A stretch of 64,000 nucleotides of DNA from Streptomyces sp. NBC_00083 (GCF_026343295.1 NZ_JAPELY010000003.1:1054001-1118000); one strand, 5' to 3'. Positions 42,386-50,961 are shown, counted from the stretch's first letter. Numbers and translations: made by a program. The notes: generated by a model from the sequence alone, not told the origin.

Positions 42386-43141
42386 TCAGGCCTGGGGGAA
42401 GGCCATGACCGCCAGGGGCTGGGTGGTGGGGTGCGGGGAGCCGCCCGCCGGCTCCAGGGTGATGCCCATGCCGGAGGCCTGGTCGACGGGCCCGGTCAGC
42501 AGAACCGCCTCGGTGGTCCGGGCGGGATCCATCAGCCCGGCCGATCGCATGGTGCCCGCGTCGTCGAACCAGAGCTGGTAGACCTTGCCGGCGGGGGGCT
42601 GGGCGAGCCCCGAGGCGAGGAAGACGGCTTGATTGCGGCTGCGGGCGATGACGAGGGTGCCGTTGGCGCCGCCGGTGACGTGCCCGGTGGTGGCCTTGGC
42701 GTCCGGTGCCGCGAGGACATCCGTCAGCTGCCGGTACTGCTGTTGTGCGCTGCTCGCCCGGTCCCGCGCCGAGTCCGCCTGCTGGTGCTGCCACACGGCG
42801 ACCCCGCCGAGCCCGACGGCCGCGGCCAGGCACGCGGCGAGGACGAATCTGCTCAGCGCGCGGCCCCGGCCGGTCCGGGACGTGGAAGGAGCGAGCGGCC
42901 CGGTGCGCGGCGCGTCCTGCCGTACGGTGCTGATCCTGCGCAGCACGTCCGCCTTGAGCGCCGCCGGAGGTGTGGCGGTCATGGCGAGCCCCAAACGCCC
43001 TGCGGTGGCGGTCAGTTCGTGGACCTCGCGGGTGCAGGACTCGCACGCGGCGAGGTGACGCTCGAACTCCTCGCGCTCGTCGTCGAGGAGCGCGTGCACG
43101 GCGTACGCACCGGTCAGTGTGTGCAGGTCGGCGCCGATCAT
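42386..43141 (-). CDS. RskA-like anti-sigma-K factor
   Basis: 251 aa. Overlaps the sigma gene by ATGA. N-terminal zinc-binding anti-sigma domain: LHTLTGAYAVHALLDDEREEFERHLAACESC (H-x3-C-x2-C near residue 28-35). One membrane helix at about 100-122 (FVLAACLAAAVGLGGVAVW). The extracytoplasmic RskA domain follows with GHVTGGANGTLVIARSRNQAVFLASGLAQPPAGKVYQLWF. It holds SigK inactive at the membrane until cleaved by regulated proteolysis. Confidence 0.93.
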   Translation of the reverse strand: MIGADLHTLTGAYAVHALLDDEREEFERHLAACESCTREVHELTATAGRLGLAMTATPPAALKADVLRRISTVRQDAPRTGPLAPSTSRTGRGRALSRFVLAACLAAAVGLGGVAVWQHQQADSARDRASSAQQQYRQLTDVLAAPDAKATTGHVTGGANGTLVIARSRNQAVFLASGLAQPPAGKVYQLWFDDAGTMRSAGLMDPARTTEAVLLTGPVDQASGMGITLEPAGGSPHPTTQPLAVMAFPQA

Positions 43142-43752
43142 GCGGTCACCCCCAGGCAGTCGCGCAACCGGATCAGTCCGTCGCGCAGGCGGGTCTTGAT
43201 GGTGCCGAGCGGCACCGACAGCAGCTCGCTGACTTCGCGGTAGGTCAGCCCCCGGTAGTAGGCGAGCGCGACGGACTCCCGCTGCAACTCGGTCAGGGCC
43301 CGCAGACAGCGCCGTACCGACTCGCGCTCGAGCCGGGTCTCCACTTCGTCGCTCACCTCGTCGAAGTCCGGGGTCCGGGCGAGCAGCGCCGCCTTGTTCT
43401 CCCGCTCCGCCGAGGCCTGCGCCGAGCGGACCCGGTCCACGGCCCGGCGGTGCGCGAGGGTCATCACCCAGTTCATGACGCCGCCCCGCTCGGATTCGTA
43501 CCGGGCGGCGGTGCGCCACACGTCGACGAGCACCTCCTGTGCCACCTCCTCGGACTGGGCCGGATCACGCAGGACGCTGCGCACCAGGCCGAAGACGGGT
43601 CCGATGACCGCGTCGTACACCGAGGAGAACGCCTGCTCGTCGCCACGCGCGGTCCTGGCCAGGAGCTCGGCCAAGTCGGGGCCCGCCTGGCGTGCCCCGC
43701 TGATGTGCACGGTTTCTTTCACCCGCTGATCCTCCCGGCGGTTCATGGTCAT
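43138..43752 (-). CDS. sigK: ECF sigma factor, SigK type
   Basis: 204 aa if it begins at the ATG at 43752, seven bases after a SigK-like -10, so a leaderless start; a GTG at 43722 with GGGAGGATC upstream would give 194 aa, nearer mycobacterial SigK (187 aa). Region 2 (FSSVYDAVIGPVFGLVRSVLRDPAQSEEVAQEVLVDVWRTAARYESERGGVMNWVMTLAHRRAVDRVR) and region 4 (LTELQRESVALAYYRGLTYREVSELLSVPLGTIKTRLRDGLIRLRDCL) are complete. Stop overlaps the anti-sigma start. It likely drives its own promoter and the divergent molybdopterin gene. Confidence 0.93.
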   Translation of the reverse strand: MTMNRREDQRVKETVHISGARQAGPDLAELLARTARGDEQAFSSVYDAVIGPVFGLVRSVLRDPAQSEEVAQEVLVDVWRTAARYESERGGVMNWVMTLAHRRAVDRVRSAQASAERENKAALLARTPDFDEVSDEVETRLERESVRRCLRALTELQRESVALAYYRGLTYREVSELLSVPLGTIKTRLRDGLIRLRDCLGVTA

Positions 43753-43759
43753 GAGGGTG

Positions 43760-43786
43760 ATTCGGAGCCGGAGCGTCGGCGGATTG
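43760..43786 (-). promoter_or_regulatory. SigK-type promoter of sigK operon
   Basis: Minus strand: CAATCC (43781-43786), 15-base spacer, CCGAAT (43760-43765). Mycobacterial SigK promoters, as I recall them, are CCATCC and CCGAAT. The ATG at 43752 lies seven bases beyond the -10, so the transcript would begin at or next to the start codon. Confidence 0.7.
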
Positions 43787-43868
43787 CCGCACGCACCAAG
43801 TTTCCCGGCCCCGATGTCGAACGCCTGCCCGCACGGGTGGGGGAGCGCAACTCTTTCGGGTGAGCGGC

Positions 43869-43895
43869 CAATCCCGGAGCCGGACGGCTCCGAAT
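43869..43895 (+). promoter_or_regulatory. SigK-type promoter of molybdopterin oxidoreductase
   Basis: CAATCC (43869-43874), 15-base spacer, CCGAAT (43890-43895), the same hexamers and spacing as the sigK promoter on the other strand. The GTG start at 43903 again lies seven bases past the -10, so this mRNA should be leaderless. Confidence 0.72.
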
Positions 43896-43902
43896 AGGAC
43901 CC

Positions 43903-45528
43903 GTGATCAAATTCCCGGGCGGAGGCGTCCGCCTTCCGCTCGCCGCACTGTCCGGACTGCTGGCCGGCTTCGCCGCCCTGGCCGTCGCGGAGCTGGTCTC
44001 CGCCGCGGTCCGGCCCGAATCCGGCCCGGTGATCGCCGTGGGTGGCGCGGCCATCGACCGCACGCCACCCGCCCTGAAGGACTGGGCGGTCCGCCACTTC
44101 GGGACCGACGACAAGCTCGTGCTCCAGCTCGGCATCCTCGCCGTCCTGGCCCTGCTGGCCCTCCTCCTCGGCGTACTGGCGCTGCGCTTCCGGCGTGCCG
44201 GAGCCGCCGGGGTGCTCCTGTTCGGAGTGGTGGGCGCGCTGGCCGCGACCGGCCGTCCCGATTCGGCGAGCACGGCCGACGCGCTGCCGTCCGTGGCGGG
44301 CGCTCTCGCCGGGGCGGGACTGCTGTATCTGCTCATCGGGCGCCTCTCCCTGCGGCCCGCGAGCGCGCCGGACGCCGCGGCCCCCGGCCTCGTCGTCCCC
44401 GGCCAGGTCTCGGGCCCGCCCGCCCGGCGGCCGGACGGCTGGGACCGGCGCGGTTTCGTGATCACCGCGAGCGCGGCAGCCGCCGCGTCCGCGGGCGCCG
44501 GACTCCTGGGGCGGTCCCTGAACACCGCGAACGGTCAGGGGGCGGTAGCCGCGCGCGGCAAGGTGACGCTCCCGAGGCCCGTCTCGACGGCCCGGCCGAT
44601 CCCGCCCGGGGCGGTCCTTCACACCCCGGGCATCAGCTCGTTCATCACGCCCAACGGCGACTTCTACCGGGTCGACACCGCGCTGGTCGTCCCCAAGGTC
44701 GACGCCGGCACCTGGCGGATGAAGATCCACGGCAAGGGAGTGTCCCGGCCGGTGACGCTGACGTTCCAGGACCTCCTGGAGCGCGAACTCGTCGAGCGGG
44801 ACATCACGTTGACCTGCGTGTCCAACGAGGTCGGCGGCCCTTACGCGGGGAACGCGCGCTGGATCGGGGTGCCGCTGGCCGGCCTGCTCAAGGAAGCGGG
44901 GGTGCGGCCGCCGTCGCGGGGCGGCCCGGCCGATCAGCTGGTGGCGCGCTCGGTGGACGGCATGACGATCGGCACGCCGGTCGAGGACCTCATGGACGGC
45001 CGTGACGCGCTGCTCGCTGTCGGCATGAACGGCCGGCCGCTCCCGTTCGTGCATGGATTCCCGGTCCGCATGGTCGTGCCGGGTCTCTACGGCTACGTCT
45101 CGGCGTGCAAGTGGATCCAGGACCTCGAACTGACCACGTTCGCCGACTACGACGCGTACTGGGTCAAGCGGTCCTGGGCGCGGCAGGCGCCGATCAAGAC
45201 CGAGTCCCGCATCGACACTCCGAAACCGTTCGCCCGCCCGAAGGCCGGGACGGTGATGATCGCCGGGGTGGCCTGGGCACAGCACCGGGGGATCGACCGG
45301 GTCGAGGTGCGCGTCGACGACGGCCCCTGGACGCGGGCCGACCTCGCCGCGGAGGACACCTCCGACACCTGGCGTCAGTGGTCCCTGCCCTGGAAGGCGA
45401 ATCCCGGAAACCACACGCTGACGGTCCGGGCCACCGACCGTACCGGGACGGTGCAGACGGAACAGCGCACGCCGACCATCCCGGACGGCGCGAGCGGCCG
45501 GCACTCGGTGGTGATCACCGTGGACTGA
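43903..45528 (+). CDS. Membrane-anchored molybdopterin-dependent oxidoreductase (sulfite-oxidase fold)
   Basis: 541 aa from GTG. Four to five N-terminal membrane helices (residues ~8-145), then a twin-arginine-like segment (WDRRGFVITASAAAAASAG) before the catalytic part. The sulfite-oxidase-fold Moco domain has ITLTCVSNEVGG with the molybdenum Cys at 305, then GLYGYVSACKWI. The C-terminal ~100 residues are a Mo-co dimerisation domain. Likely membrane-held with the active site outside, like YedY/MsrP-type enzymes. SigK-type promoter. A fasciclin lipoprotein follows, as in SigK regulons. Confidence 0.92.
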   Translation: MIKFPGGGVRLPLAALSGLLAGFAALAVAELVSAAVRPESGPVIAVGGAAIDRTPPALKDWAVRHFGTDDKLVLQLGILAVLALLALLLGVLALRFRRAGAAGVLLFGVVGALAATGRPDSASTADALPSVAGALAGAGLLYLLIGRLSLRPASAPDAAAPGLVVPGQVSGPPARRPDGWDRRGFVITASAAAAASAGAGLLGRSLNTANGQGAVAARGKVTLPRPVSTARPIPPGAVLHTPGISSFITPNGDFYRVDTALVVPKVDAGTWRMKIHGKGVSRPVTLTFQDLLERELVERDITLTCVSNEVGGPYAGNARWIGVPLAGLLKEAGVRPPSRGGPADQLVARSVDGMTIGTPVEDLMDGRDALLAVGMNGRPLPFVHGFPVRMVVPGLYGYVSACKWIQDLELTTFADYDAYWVKRSWARQAPIKTESRIDTPKPFARPKAGTVMIAGVAWAQHRGIDRVEVRVDDGPWTRADLAAEDTSDTWRQWSLPWKANPGNHTLTVRATDRTGTVQTEQRTPTIPDGASGRHSVVITVD

Positions 45529-45555
45529 CCCACCGTCGCCGCTCCCGACCACGCC

Positions 45556-45575
45556 GGCCTGCGCCTGCGCAGGCC
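45556..45575. terminator. Short perfect hairpin between oxidoreductase and fasciclin genes
   Basis: GGCCTGCGC, two bases CT, GCGCAGGCC. Nine-bp stem starting 27 bases after the oxidoreductase stop; terminator or attenuator before the fasciclin gene. Confidence 0.5.
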
Positions 45576-45672
45576 TCTCACCAAGTGGGCCGCCGGTCGT
45601 GCAGGCCGCCCGCCGACAAGACAACCCCACCACCCCGGGGCATCGAAGCGCCCCTTGTCCACAGGAGAAGTC

Positions 45673-46326
45673 ATGAACAACACCCTGCGTTTCCGTCGTA
45701 CCGCGCTCGCCGTCGCCACGGCCGCCGTTCTGCCGCTCGCACTGAGTGCCTGTGGAAGCGACGACAGCAAGAAGGACACCTCCGCATCGTCGTCGGAGGC
45801 CTCCGCGCCCTCGGGTGCGCAGGCTTCGGCCGGTGGCGACGCATCGACCATGGACAAGCCGTTCGGTGCCGCGTGCGCGTCGGTGCCGAAGGACGGCGCC
45901 GGCTCGTTCGACGGCATGGCCAAGGACCCGGTCGCCACGGCCGCTTCCCACAACCCGGCGCTCTCCACGCTGGTCGCCGCAGTGAAGAAGGCGGGCCTGG
46001 TCGACACCCTCAACAACGCGCAGAACATCACGGTGTTCGCGCCGACCAACGACGCCTTCGCGAAGATCCCGAAGGCCGACCTGGACAAGGTGCTCAACGA
46101 CAAGGCCACGCTGACCAAGATCCTCACGTACCACGTGGTGGGTCAGAAGGTCACGCCCCAGCAGCTGGGGAGCGGCTCCTTCGACACCCTGGAGAAGGGC
46201 AAGATCACCACGTCCGGCTCGGGCACCGCGTACAAGGTCAATGACTCCGCGAACGTGGTCTGCGGCAACGTGCCCACCGCCAACGCCACGGTCTACATCA
46301 TCGACACCGTCCTGATGCCCAAGTAG
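45673..46326 (+). CDS. Fasciclin-domain lipoprotein (MPT70/MPT83-like)
   Basis: 217 aa from ATG 45673, AGGAGAAG close upstream. Lipoprotein signal LPLALSAC (Cys about residue 27), Ser/Ala-rich linker, then one fasciclin domain (DPVATAASHNPALSTLVAAVKKAGLVDTLNNAQNITVFAPTNDAFAKIP; H1 and H2 FAS1 motifs; TYHVVGQKV; IIDTVLMPK). Anchored outside the cell. In mycobacteria, SigK-RskA controls the fasciclin proteins MPT70 and MPT83, so its presence here fits a SigK regulon, though no clear SigK promoter is seen directly before it. Confidence 0.93.
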   Translation: MNNTLRFRRTALAVATAAVLPLALSACGSDDSKKDTSASSSEASAPSGAQASAGGDASTMDKPFGAACASVPKDGAGSFDGMAKDPVATAASHNPALSTLVAAVKKAGLVDTLNNAQNITVFAPTNDAFAKIPKADLDKVLNDKATLTKILTYHVVGQKVTPQQLGSGSFDTLEKGKITTSGSGTAYKVNDSANVVCGNVPTANATVYIIDTVLMPK

Positions 46327-46334
46327 TCGCGACG

Positions 46335-46376
46335 GAAGTGTGTGGGCTCCCCACATGGGCGGAGCCCACACACTTC
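46335..46376. terminator. Perfect 16-bp bidirectional terminator
   Basis: GAAGTGTGTGGGCTCC (46335-46350) and GGAGCCCACACACTTC (46361-46376), ten-base loop. Serves the fasciclin gene and perhaps the convergent SRPBCC gene. Confidence 0.88.
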
Positions 46377-46431
46377 GCCCCACTCCTACGGAGCCGCTCT
46401 CATCCCGCGCCGTTCTCCCCGCGCACGGCAC

Positions 46432-46938
46432 TCAGCCCGTGCTGCTCTCCAGCTCCCGCTTGAGGTTGCGCAGGGTCGTGCTGATGTTGCGGGCCTGGAA
46501 GGCGGCGAACGTACTGCCGGAGGTGGCGACGCGGTCGAAGACGTTGGCCACGAAATCGGGCCACTTCCTGCGGTCGTCGGTCCAGGTTTCCGTGACCCGG
46601 GTGCCGCCCTCGACCGGTTCGAACCGGTACTCCCAGGTGGCGATCGGGCCACGGACCCGCGGGCGGCTGAGCCCGATGGCGTGGACGCGGAACGCGAAGC
46701 GGCGCCCGGGGTCGGCCGCGGTGACCGTGCACTTGGTCACCCAGCGGAACGCGCCCCGCTTGTTGCGCCCGACGAAGACCGTGCCGACCGCAGCGGCTCC
46801 CTCACCCGTCGCGCCCGCCGTACCGAGGTTCTCCGGGCTCCACCGCCCCATGTCGGACGGACGGCTCACGGCCCGGTACGCCACCTCCGGCGTGACGCCG
46901 ACGACCACGCTGTCACTCACTGTGCAGACCCGTCCCAT
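46432..46938 (-). CDS. SRPBCC family protein
   Basis: 168 aa from ATG 46938. START/Bet v1-like fold: VSDSVVVGVTPEVAYRAVSRPSDMGRWSPEN at the start, ATWEYRFEPVEGGTRVTETWTDDRRKWPDFVANVF in the middle, and the long C-terminal helix NISTTLRNLKRELES. Binds small hydrophobic ligands or acts as polyketide-cyclase-like protein; role unknown. Converges with the fasciclin gene. Confidence 0.87.
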   Translation of the reverse strand: MGRVCTVSDSVVVGVTPEVAYRAVSRPSDMGRWSPENLGTAGATGEGAAAVGTVFVGRNKRGAFRWVTKCTVTAADPGRRFAFRVHAIGLSRPRVRGPIATWEYRFEPVEGGTRVTETWTDDRRKWPDFVANVFDRVATSGSTFAAFQARNISTTLRNLKRELESSTG

Positions 46939-47054
46939 GCCGCTCGCTCCCTCTCGTCGCACCGGTGAAGCTACTGCCCGGTACTGATCCTGGCACGCGA
47001 GCTCCCAGCCCCCTCCCACCGGGCTGACTCAGGTGGTCCTTCAGGACCCTCCGC

Positions 47055-47975
47055 TCAGTGGGGCCCGGCCGTACGGGGCCCGAGCTCGCGTGCCGTCGCG
47101 AGCAGCGCGGAGACGTGAGGCGGCGTCGCGGAGACGTGGGGTGGCGTCGGTGTGCGGGGGAGGGCCAGGACCCACTCGGTGGGAGGGGCGTCCGTGATGG
47201 GGAGAAGGGTGACACCGGGATAGCGGTAGTAGCGGACCACATGTGCGTTGAGCGGACACACGGCGCGACCGCTCGCGACAAGAGCGAGGATCTCGTGGAA
47301 CGTCTCCGCCCGTGGCCCGCGGTGGACGGGATGCCCGAGGGGTGTCCGCTCGGGGCACATGGCGGCGAACCATGTCTTGGGCACGCGGGTTCCGGGATCG
47401 ATGACGGTACGGCCGGCGAGGTCCTCCATGGTGACGTGGGTGCGCGCAGCGAGGTCGGATCCATCGGCGACGGCCAGTACGCGCCCTTCGCGGAACACGA
47501 CGGGGCCGGGCTCCAGGTGTGGCTGTGGCACCGGAAGCCACAGGAGCTGCAGGTCCACCTCGCGGGAGAGGACGAGCGCCGCGGGGTCGCTGAAGTGGAA
47601 CTCGACGAACTCCACGTCACAGCCGGGGTGTTGGTCGCGGTAGGCCCGCACGAGCCACTCGATCTCCGAAGGCAGCGCGCCCATGACGCCGAGCCGTACC
47701 ACTCCGGCCGCGCCCCTGGCGGTCTCCGTCGCGTGGGCGAGCGCCGTGCGGATGGCCTCGTACGCCGGAAGCAGGTCGTCCCGCAGCTGCTTGCCGAGCA
47801 CGGTGAGCGCGACCGCACGGGTGCTGCGGTCGAACAGGGCGCCGCCCAGCCTGCGTTCCTGCTGGGCGACGGACTGACTCACCCGCGCCTGGGAGAGATG
47901 GAGCCGCTGCGCCGTCCGGCCGAAATGCAGTTCGTCGGCGAGGGTCAGGAAGATCTCGATGTCCCGCAGTTCCAT
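47055..47975 (-). CDS. LysR family regulator (next to Vat-type acetyltransferase)
   Basis: 306 aa. LysR helix-turn-helix MELRDIEIFLTLADELHFGRTAQRLHLSQARVSQSVAQQERRLGGALFDRSTRAV. The co-inducer domain follows (VRLGVMGALPSEIEWLVRAYRDQHPGCDVEFVEF). The C-terminus has a short internal duplication, TPPHVSA twice, from an 18-bp DNA duplication. Divergent from the acetyltransferase gene at 48163, which is its likely target. Confidence 0.93.
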   Translation of the reverse strand: MELRDIEIFLTLADELHFGRTAQRLHLSQARVSQSVAQQERRLGGALFDRSTRAVALTVLGKQLRDDLLPAYEAIRTALAHATETARGAAGVVRLGVMGALPSEIEWLVRAYRDQHPGCDVEFVEFHFSDPAALVLSREVDLQLLWLPVPQPHLEPGPVVFREGRVLAVADGSDLAARTHVTMEDLAGRTVIDPGTRVPKTWFAAMCPERTPLGHPVHRGPRAETFHEILALVASGRAVCPLNAHVVRYYRYPGVTLLPITDAPPTEWVLALPRTPTPPHVSATPPHVSALLATARELGPRTAGPH

Positions 47976-48162
47976 GGTGCCGCCCCGCCGCCGATCACTT
48001 GCGCTTATGACTGTAGCTCGCGATGTGTCGTTGATCGAAGGGCCGCTCTCTCACAGACTTGACCCCTGCCGTCCCCGACACCAGACCGCCCCGCCCTCAG
48101 ATCAACAGCCGCCCCGCCGCCAGGCGAACAGCCACCCCCCCGACGAAGGGACGATCCGTCCG

Positions 48163-48813
48163 ATGCCCACGCCCGCCGATCCCGCCGATCCCACCGTTCT
48201 GCACCCCATGCCCGGCCAGCCCCGCGTGGTGCTCCTGAAGCCGCTGGTGAACTCCCCGTTGATCGAGGTCGGAGAGTTCTCGTACTACGACGACCCGGAC
48301 GGTGCGACCGCCTTCGAGGCACGCAACGTGCTCTACCACTATGGGCCCGAGCGGCTCGTCATCGGGAAGTTCTGCGCGCTGGGCACCGGCGTACGGTTCC
48401 TCATGAACGGTGCCAACCACCGCATGGACGGCCCCTCCACCTTCCCCTTCCCCACCATGGGCGGCTCATGGGCCGACCACTTCGACCTCCTCACCGGCCT
48501 GCCCAACCGTGGGGACACGGTGGTCGGCAACGACGTGTGGTTCGGCTTCGATACGACCGTCATGCCGGGTGTACGCATCGGACACGGCGCGATCATCGCG
48601 GCGGGCTCCGTGGTCACGACGGACGTCCCCGACTACGGCGTCGTAGGCGGCAACCCCGCCCGCCTGATCCGCACCCGCTACAACGAACGGGACACCGCCC
48701 GGCTCTTGGCGGTGGCCTGGTGGGACTGGCCCATCGAGACCATCACGGAGCATGTGCGCACCATCATGTCGGGCAGCGTGGAGGACCTGGTGAGGGCAGC
48801 GCCGCACCTCTGA
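48163..48813 (+). CDS. Vat/CatB-type xenobiotic O-acetyltransferase
   Basis: 216 aa from ATG 48163. Left-handed beta-helix acetyltransferase: GEFSYYDDP, VLYHYGPERLVIGKFCALGTGVRFLMNGANHRMDG with the catalytic His, then GDTVVGNDVWFGFDTTVMPGVRIGHGAIIAAGSVVTTDVPDYGVVGGNPARLI hexapeptide coils, and WWDWPIETI near the end. This is the streptogramin A/virginiamycin and CatB chloramphenicol acetyltransferase group. Likely gives intrinsic tolerance to an antibiotic by O-acetylation; the true substrate is not known. Confidence 0.92.
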   Translation: MPTPADPADPTVLHPMPGQPRVVLLKPLVNSPLIEVGEFSYYDDPDGATAFEARNVLYHYGPERLVIGKFCALGTGVRFLMNGANHRMDGPSTFPFPTMGGSWADHFDLLTGLPNRGDTVVGNDVWFGFDTTVMPGVRIGHGAIIAAGSVVTTDVPDYGVVGGNPARLIRTRYNERDTARLLAVAWWDWPIETITEHVRTIMSGSVEDLVRAAPHL

Positions 48814-49325
48814 GGTGCCGGGGCCGCAGGAAGGCGCGTAACACCCCGCAGACCCGACCGCCCCGCCCCGGCGCGAGACCTCTCGCGCAGCGATCAGGAC
48901 AGCTACGACATCGCGTTGCGCCGCGACCGAGCTGTCCCCGCCCCAACCCGGAAGCATCGAGGGGGCCTTCGCCGAAACGGGCCTCGGGCTCGCCCCCGCC
49001 CCCTTGCGCGGGGCCCGCGCGGGCCCCGGCGCCCGCAGGGCCGGAGCCGCCCCTGCCGCCGACCGCACCCGGCTGCAAGGCGCGTACCTGCACGTCCCCG
49101 TCGTCGAGGCGTTCGACGCGATGCTCAACGTGCCGTTCTCCACGGTCGTCCCCGGGCCGATGCACCCGCCGGCCGCCCCCGAGTCGGCCCACTCGCAGGC
49201 TGCCGATCCGTGACGCGAGACATAGGGGGCGCTCGGCGTGAGAGTGCGCCGACGAATGCCTCACCTCGGGATGATCGAGGGCTTATCGAGGGATATCGAT
49301 CGCCCCGACCGGGCAGAGTCGCATC
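48814..49325. other. Intergenic region without a clear gene
   Basis: 512 bases of high-GC sequence. A 69-codon plus-strand frame at 49004-49213 contains LHVPVVEAFDAMLNVPFSTVVPGP, which has protein-like composition, but it has no ribosome site and no family; possibly the relic of a gene. Nothing else seen. Confidence 0.4.
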
Positions 49326-50063
49326 GTGCTCTCCAATGCCCTCGCGCGGTGGCGCGAGCGTCTGCCCCGAACCCGCCCCGGCCTCCGCTCCCGACTCCGT
49401 CTCCGCGCGGGTGACGCCCCCGTCGTGTTCACCGCCGACTTCGCCTCGCGTACGCAGTGGGTCGCGGGCCGCTCGTCGGCGTATCCGGACGGCGGCCCCG
49501 TCAACCCCGGTGACAACAAACTGGATTACCTGGTCGAGGACCCCGCGTACAGCCGCAGTGGAGCGTTCCGGGCCACGCGTAACCCCAACAGCACCTGGAA
49601 CACAGGGCTGTTGACCACGGAAGGCAGCTCCGAGGGGTTCATGGTCCGCACGGGAGACGTGCTGGAGGCTCATGTGCGGCTGCCCGTCGCGGTGGGCGCG
49701 TGGCCCGCCATCTGGACATGGCGGGACGGCGGCCAGGAGATCGACATCTTCGAGTACCACCCCGACAACCCGGATCTCCTGGAGCTGACCAACCATGTCC
49801 ATGGGGGCCAGTTCTACTTCCGCGGTGCCGCGGTCGCCCCCGGCGCGGAGCTCGACCTGCGAGTCCGGTTCGGTGCCCGGTCCGTCACCTGGTGGGTGAA
49901 CGGCGTGCGGGTCTTCGGCGACCGCGCGGGCGTGGGGCGCAACTGGCGCGCCTACCTCATCGTGAACCTGTCCGTCAGCGCGGGCCGCTACCACCCGGAG
50001 CCGCCGCCGGACGTGACCGAGATGACGTACGAAGTGTCGGCCTTGAAGATCCACCGCCGATGA
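49326..50063 (+). CDS. GH16-like beta-glucanase family protein
   Basis: 245 aa from GTG. Beta-sandwich protein with WTWRDGGQEIDIFEYHPDNP: E138, D140 and E143 form the ExDxxE catalytic motif of glycoside hydrolase family 16. RVRFGARSVTWWVNGVRV and the NLSVSAGRYHPEPP end also fit. The N-terminus is Arg-rich (ARWRERLPRTRPGLRSRLRLRAG) and has no signal peptide, so export would need another route or the protein is cytoplasmic; this is odd for the family. Confidence 0.78.
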   Translation: MLSNALARWRERLPRTRPGLRSRLRLRAGDAPVVFTADFASRTQWVAGRSSAYPDGGPVNPGDNKLDYLVEDPAYSRSGAFRATRNPNSTWNTGLLTTEGSSEGFMVRTGDVLEAHVRLPVAVGAWPAIWTWRDGGQEIDIFEYHPDNPDLLELTNHVHGGQFYFRGAAVAPGAELDLRVRFGARSVTWWVNGVRVFGDRAGVGRNWRAYLIVNLSVSAGRYHPEPPPDVTEMTYEVSALKIHRR

Positions 50064-50146
50064 CGTGTGCCGTGCCCCGCCCATGAGGCGCGCCGCACAC
50101 CGGCGACGCTGTACCCGCACGCCGCCGATGCGGCCCGCGTACCGAC

Positions 50147-50773
50147 TCAGGTGGCGCGGCGGATGAGGAGGACGTGGTCGGTGACTTCGGCGGTCCGTCC
50201 GTCCGGCCCGGTCGCCATCCGCCGGAGCGCGTCGGCCCGTTCGACCGTCCAACCCTGCGGCTCCAGACCGATACCGGCCGCGACCTCGCGCGCGCTCGGG
50301 TAGTGGAAGGCGGGATCCTGATTCCACGACCAGGGCGCGGTCGAACCGTGGTCGACGACCAGCAGCCGGCCGCCCGGCCGCAGCGCGTGCGCCGCCGTTC
50401 GCAGGACGGCCGCCCGGTCGAACTCCTTCGGCGTGTGGAGGTAGTGGGCGCAGACGAGGTCGAACTCGCCCGGCGGGAACGAGGCCTGCAAGTCGGCTTG
50501 GAGTGAGGTGAGTCGGCGCTCCACCTCATGAGCGCGAGCCAGAGCTGCGAGCCGTTCGACCGCCACCGCCGAGATGTCGGCGGCCGTGACCCGCCAGCCC
50601 CGGCGGGCTAGCCACAGCGCGTCCCCGCCATTGCCGCAACCAAGGTCGAGCGCGTCGCCGGGCAGCAGGCTCGCCGCCGCTTCGGTGAGGCGCACGTTCG
50701 GCTGAGGGCTGTCGGCCGCAGGCCGCGCCGCGTAGACGCCGTCCCAGAACGTGGTCGCATCGCTGGTGCTCAT
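50147..50773 (-). CDS. Class I SAM-dependent methyltransferase
   Basis: 208 aa from ATG 50773. FWDGVYAARP start as in TehB/thiopurine-like methyltransferases, SAM motif I LDLGCGNGGDALWLARRGW near residue 45, FDLVCAHYLHTPKE (motif IV) and LRPGGRLLVVDHG. The family often detoxifies oxyanions or small molecules. Shares the divergent region with an XRE-cupin regulator; five 17-bp repeats lie directly before its start. Confidence 0.92.
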   Translation of the reverse strand: MSTSDATTFWDGVYAARPAADSPQPNVRLTEAAASLLPGDALDLGCGNGGDALWLARRGWRVTAADISAVAVERLAALARAHEVERRLTSLQADLQASFPPGEFDLVCAHYLHTPKEFDRAAVLRTAAHALRPGGRLLVVDHGSTAPWSWNQDPAFHYPSAREVAAGIGLEPQGWTVERADALRRMATGPDGRTAEVTDHVLLIRRAT

Positions 50774-50787
50774 CGGGTCCCCTTGCG

Positions 50788-50870
50788 TCGGAACGCGCTC
50801 AGTGTCGAAACGCGCTCGGTCTCCGAACGCGCCCGGATCGGCACGCGCTCGGTTTCGGAATGCGTTCAGT
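50788..50870. repeat. Five ~17-bp direct repeats between methyltransferase and XRE gene
   Basis: Core ACGCGCTC at 50793, 50810, 50827 (ACGCGCCC), 50843 and 50860 (ATGCGTTC), so steps of 17, 17, 16 and 17. Unit consensus TCGGAACGCGCTCRGT. It fills the space just upstream of the methyltransferase start and faces the XRE gene, so it looks like an operator array. Confidence 0.85.
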
Positions 50871-50961
50871 CTTGCCAGGCGCAGCACGGTCGGCACGGAA
50901 TCTTGCGGTTCCGGCAAGATGGCACGACGGACCGAGACGACGCGATGGACCGTTGGGCGTG

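Noticed and set aside
43753..46431. Minus-strand extension of the sigK frame by ~890 codons
   Set aside because: Antisense to the molybdopterin and fasciclin genes; the real SigK begins at 43752 or 43722.
49004..49213. 69-codon plus-strand frame with LHVPVVEAFDAMLNVPF
   Set aside because: No ribosome site, no family and no continuation in other frames; kept only as a note in the gap entry.
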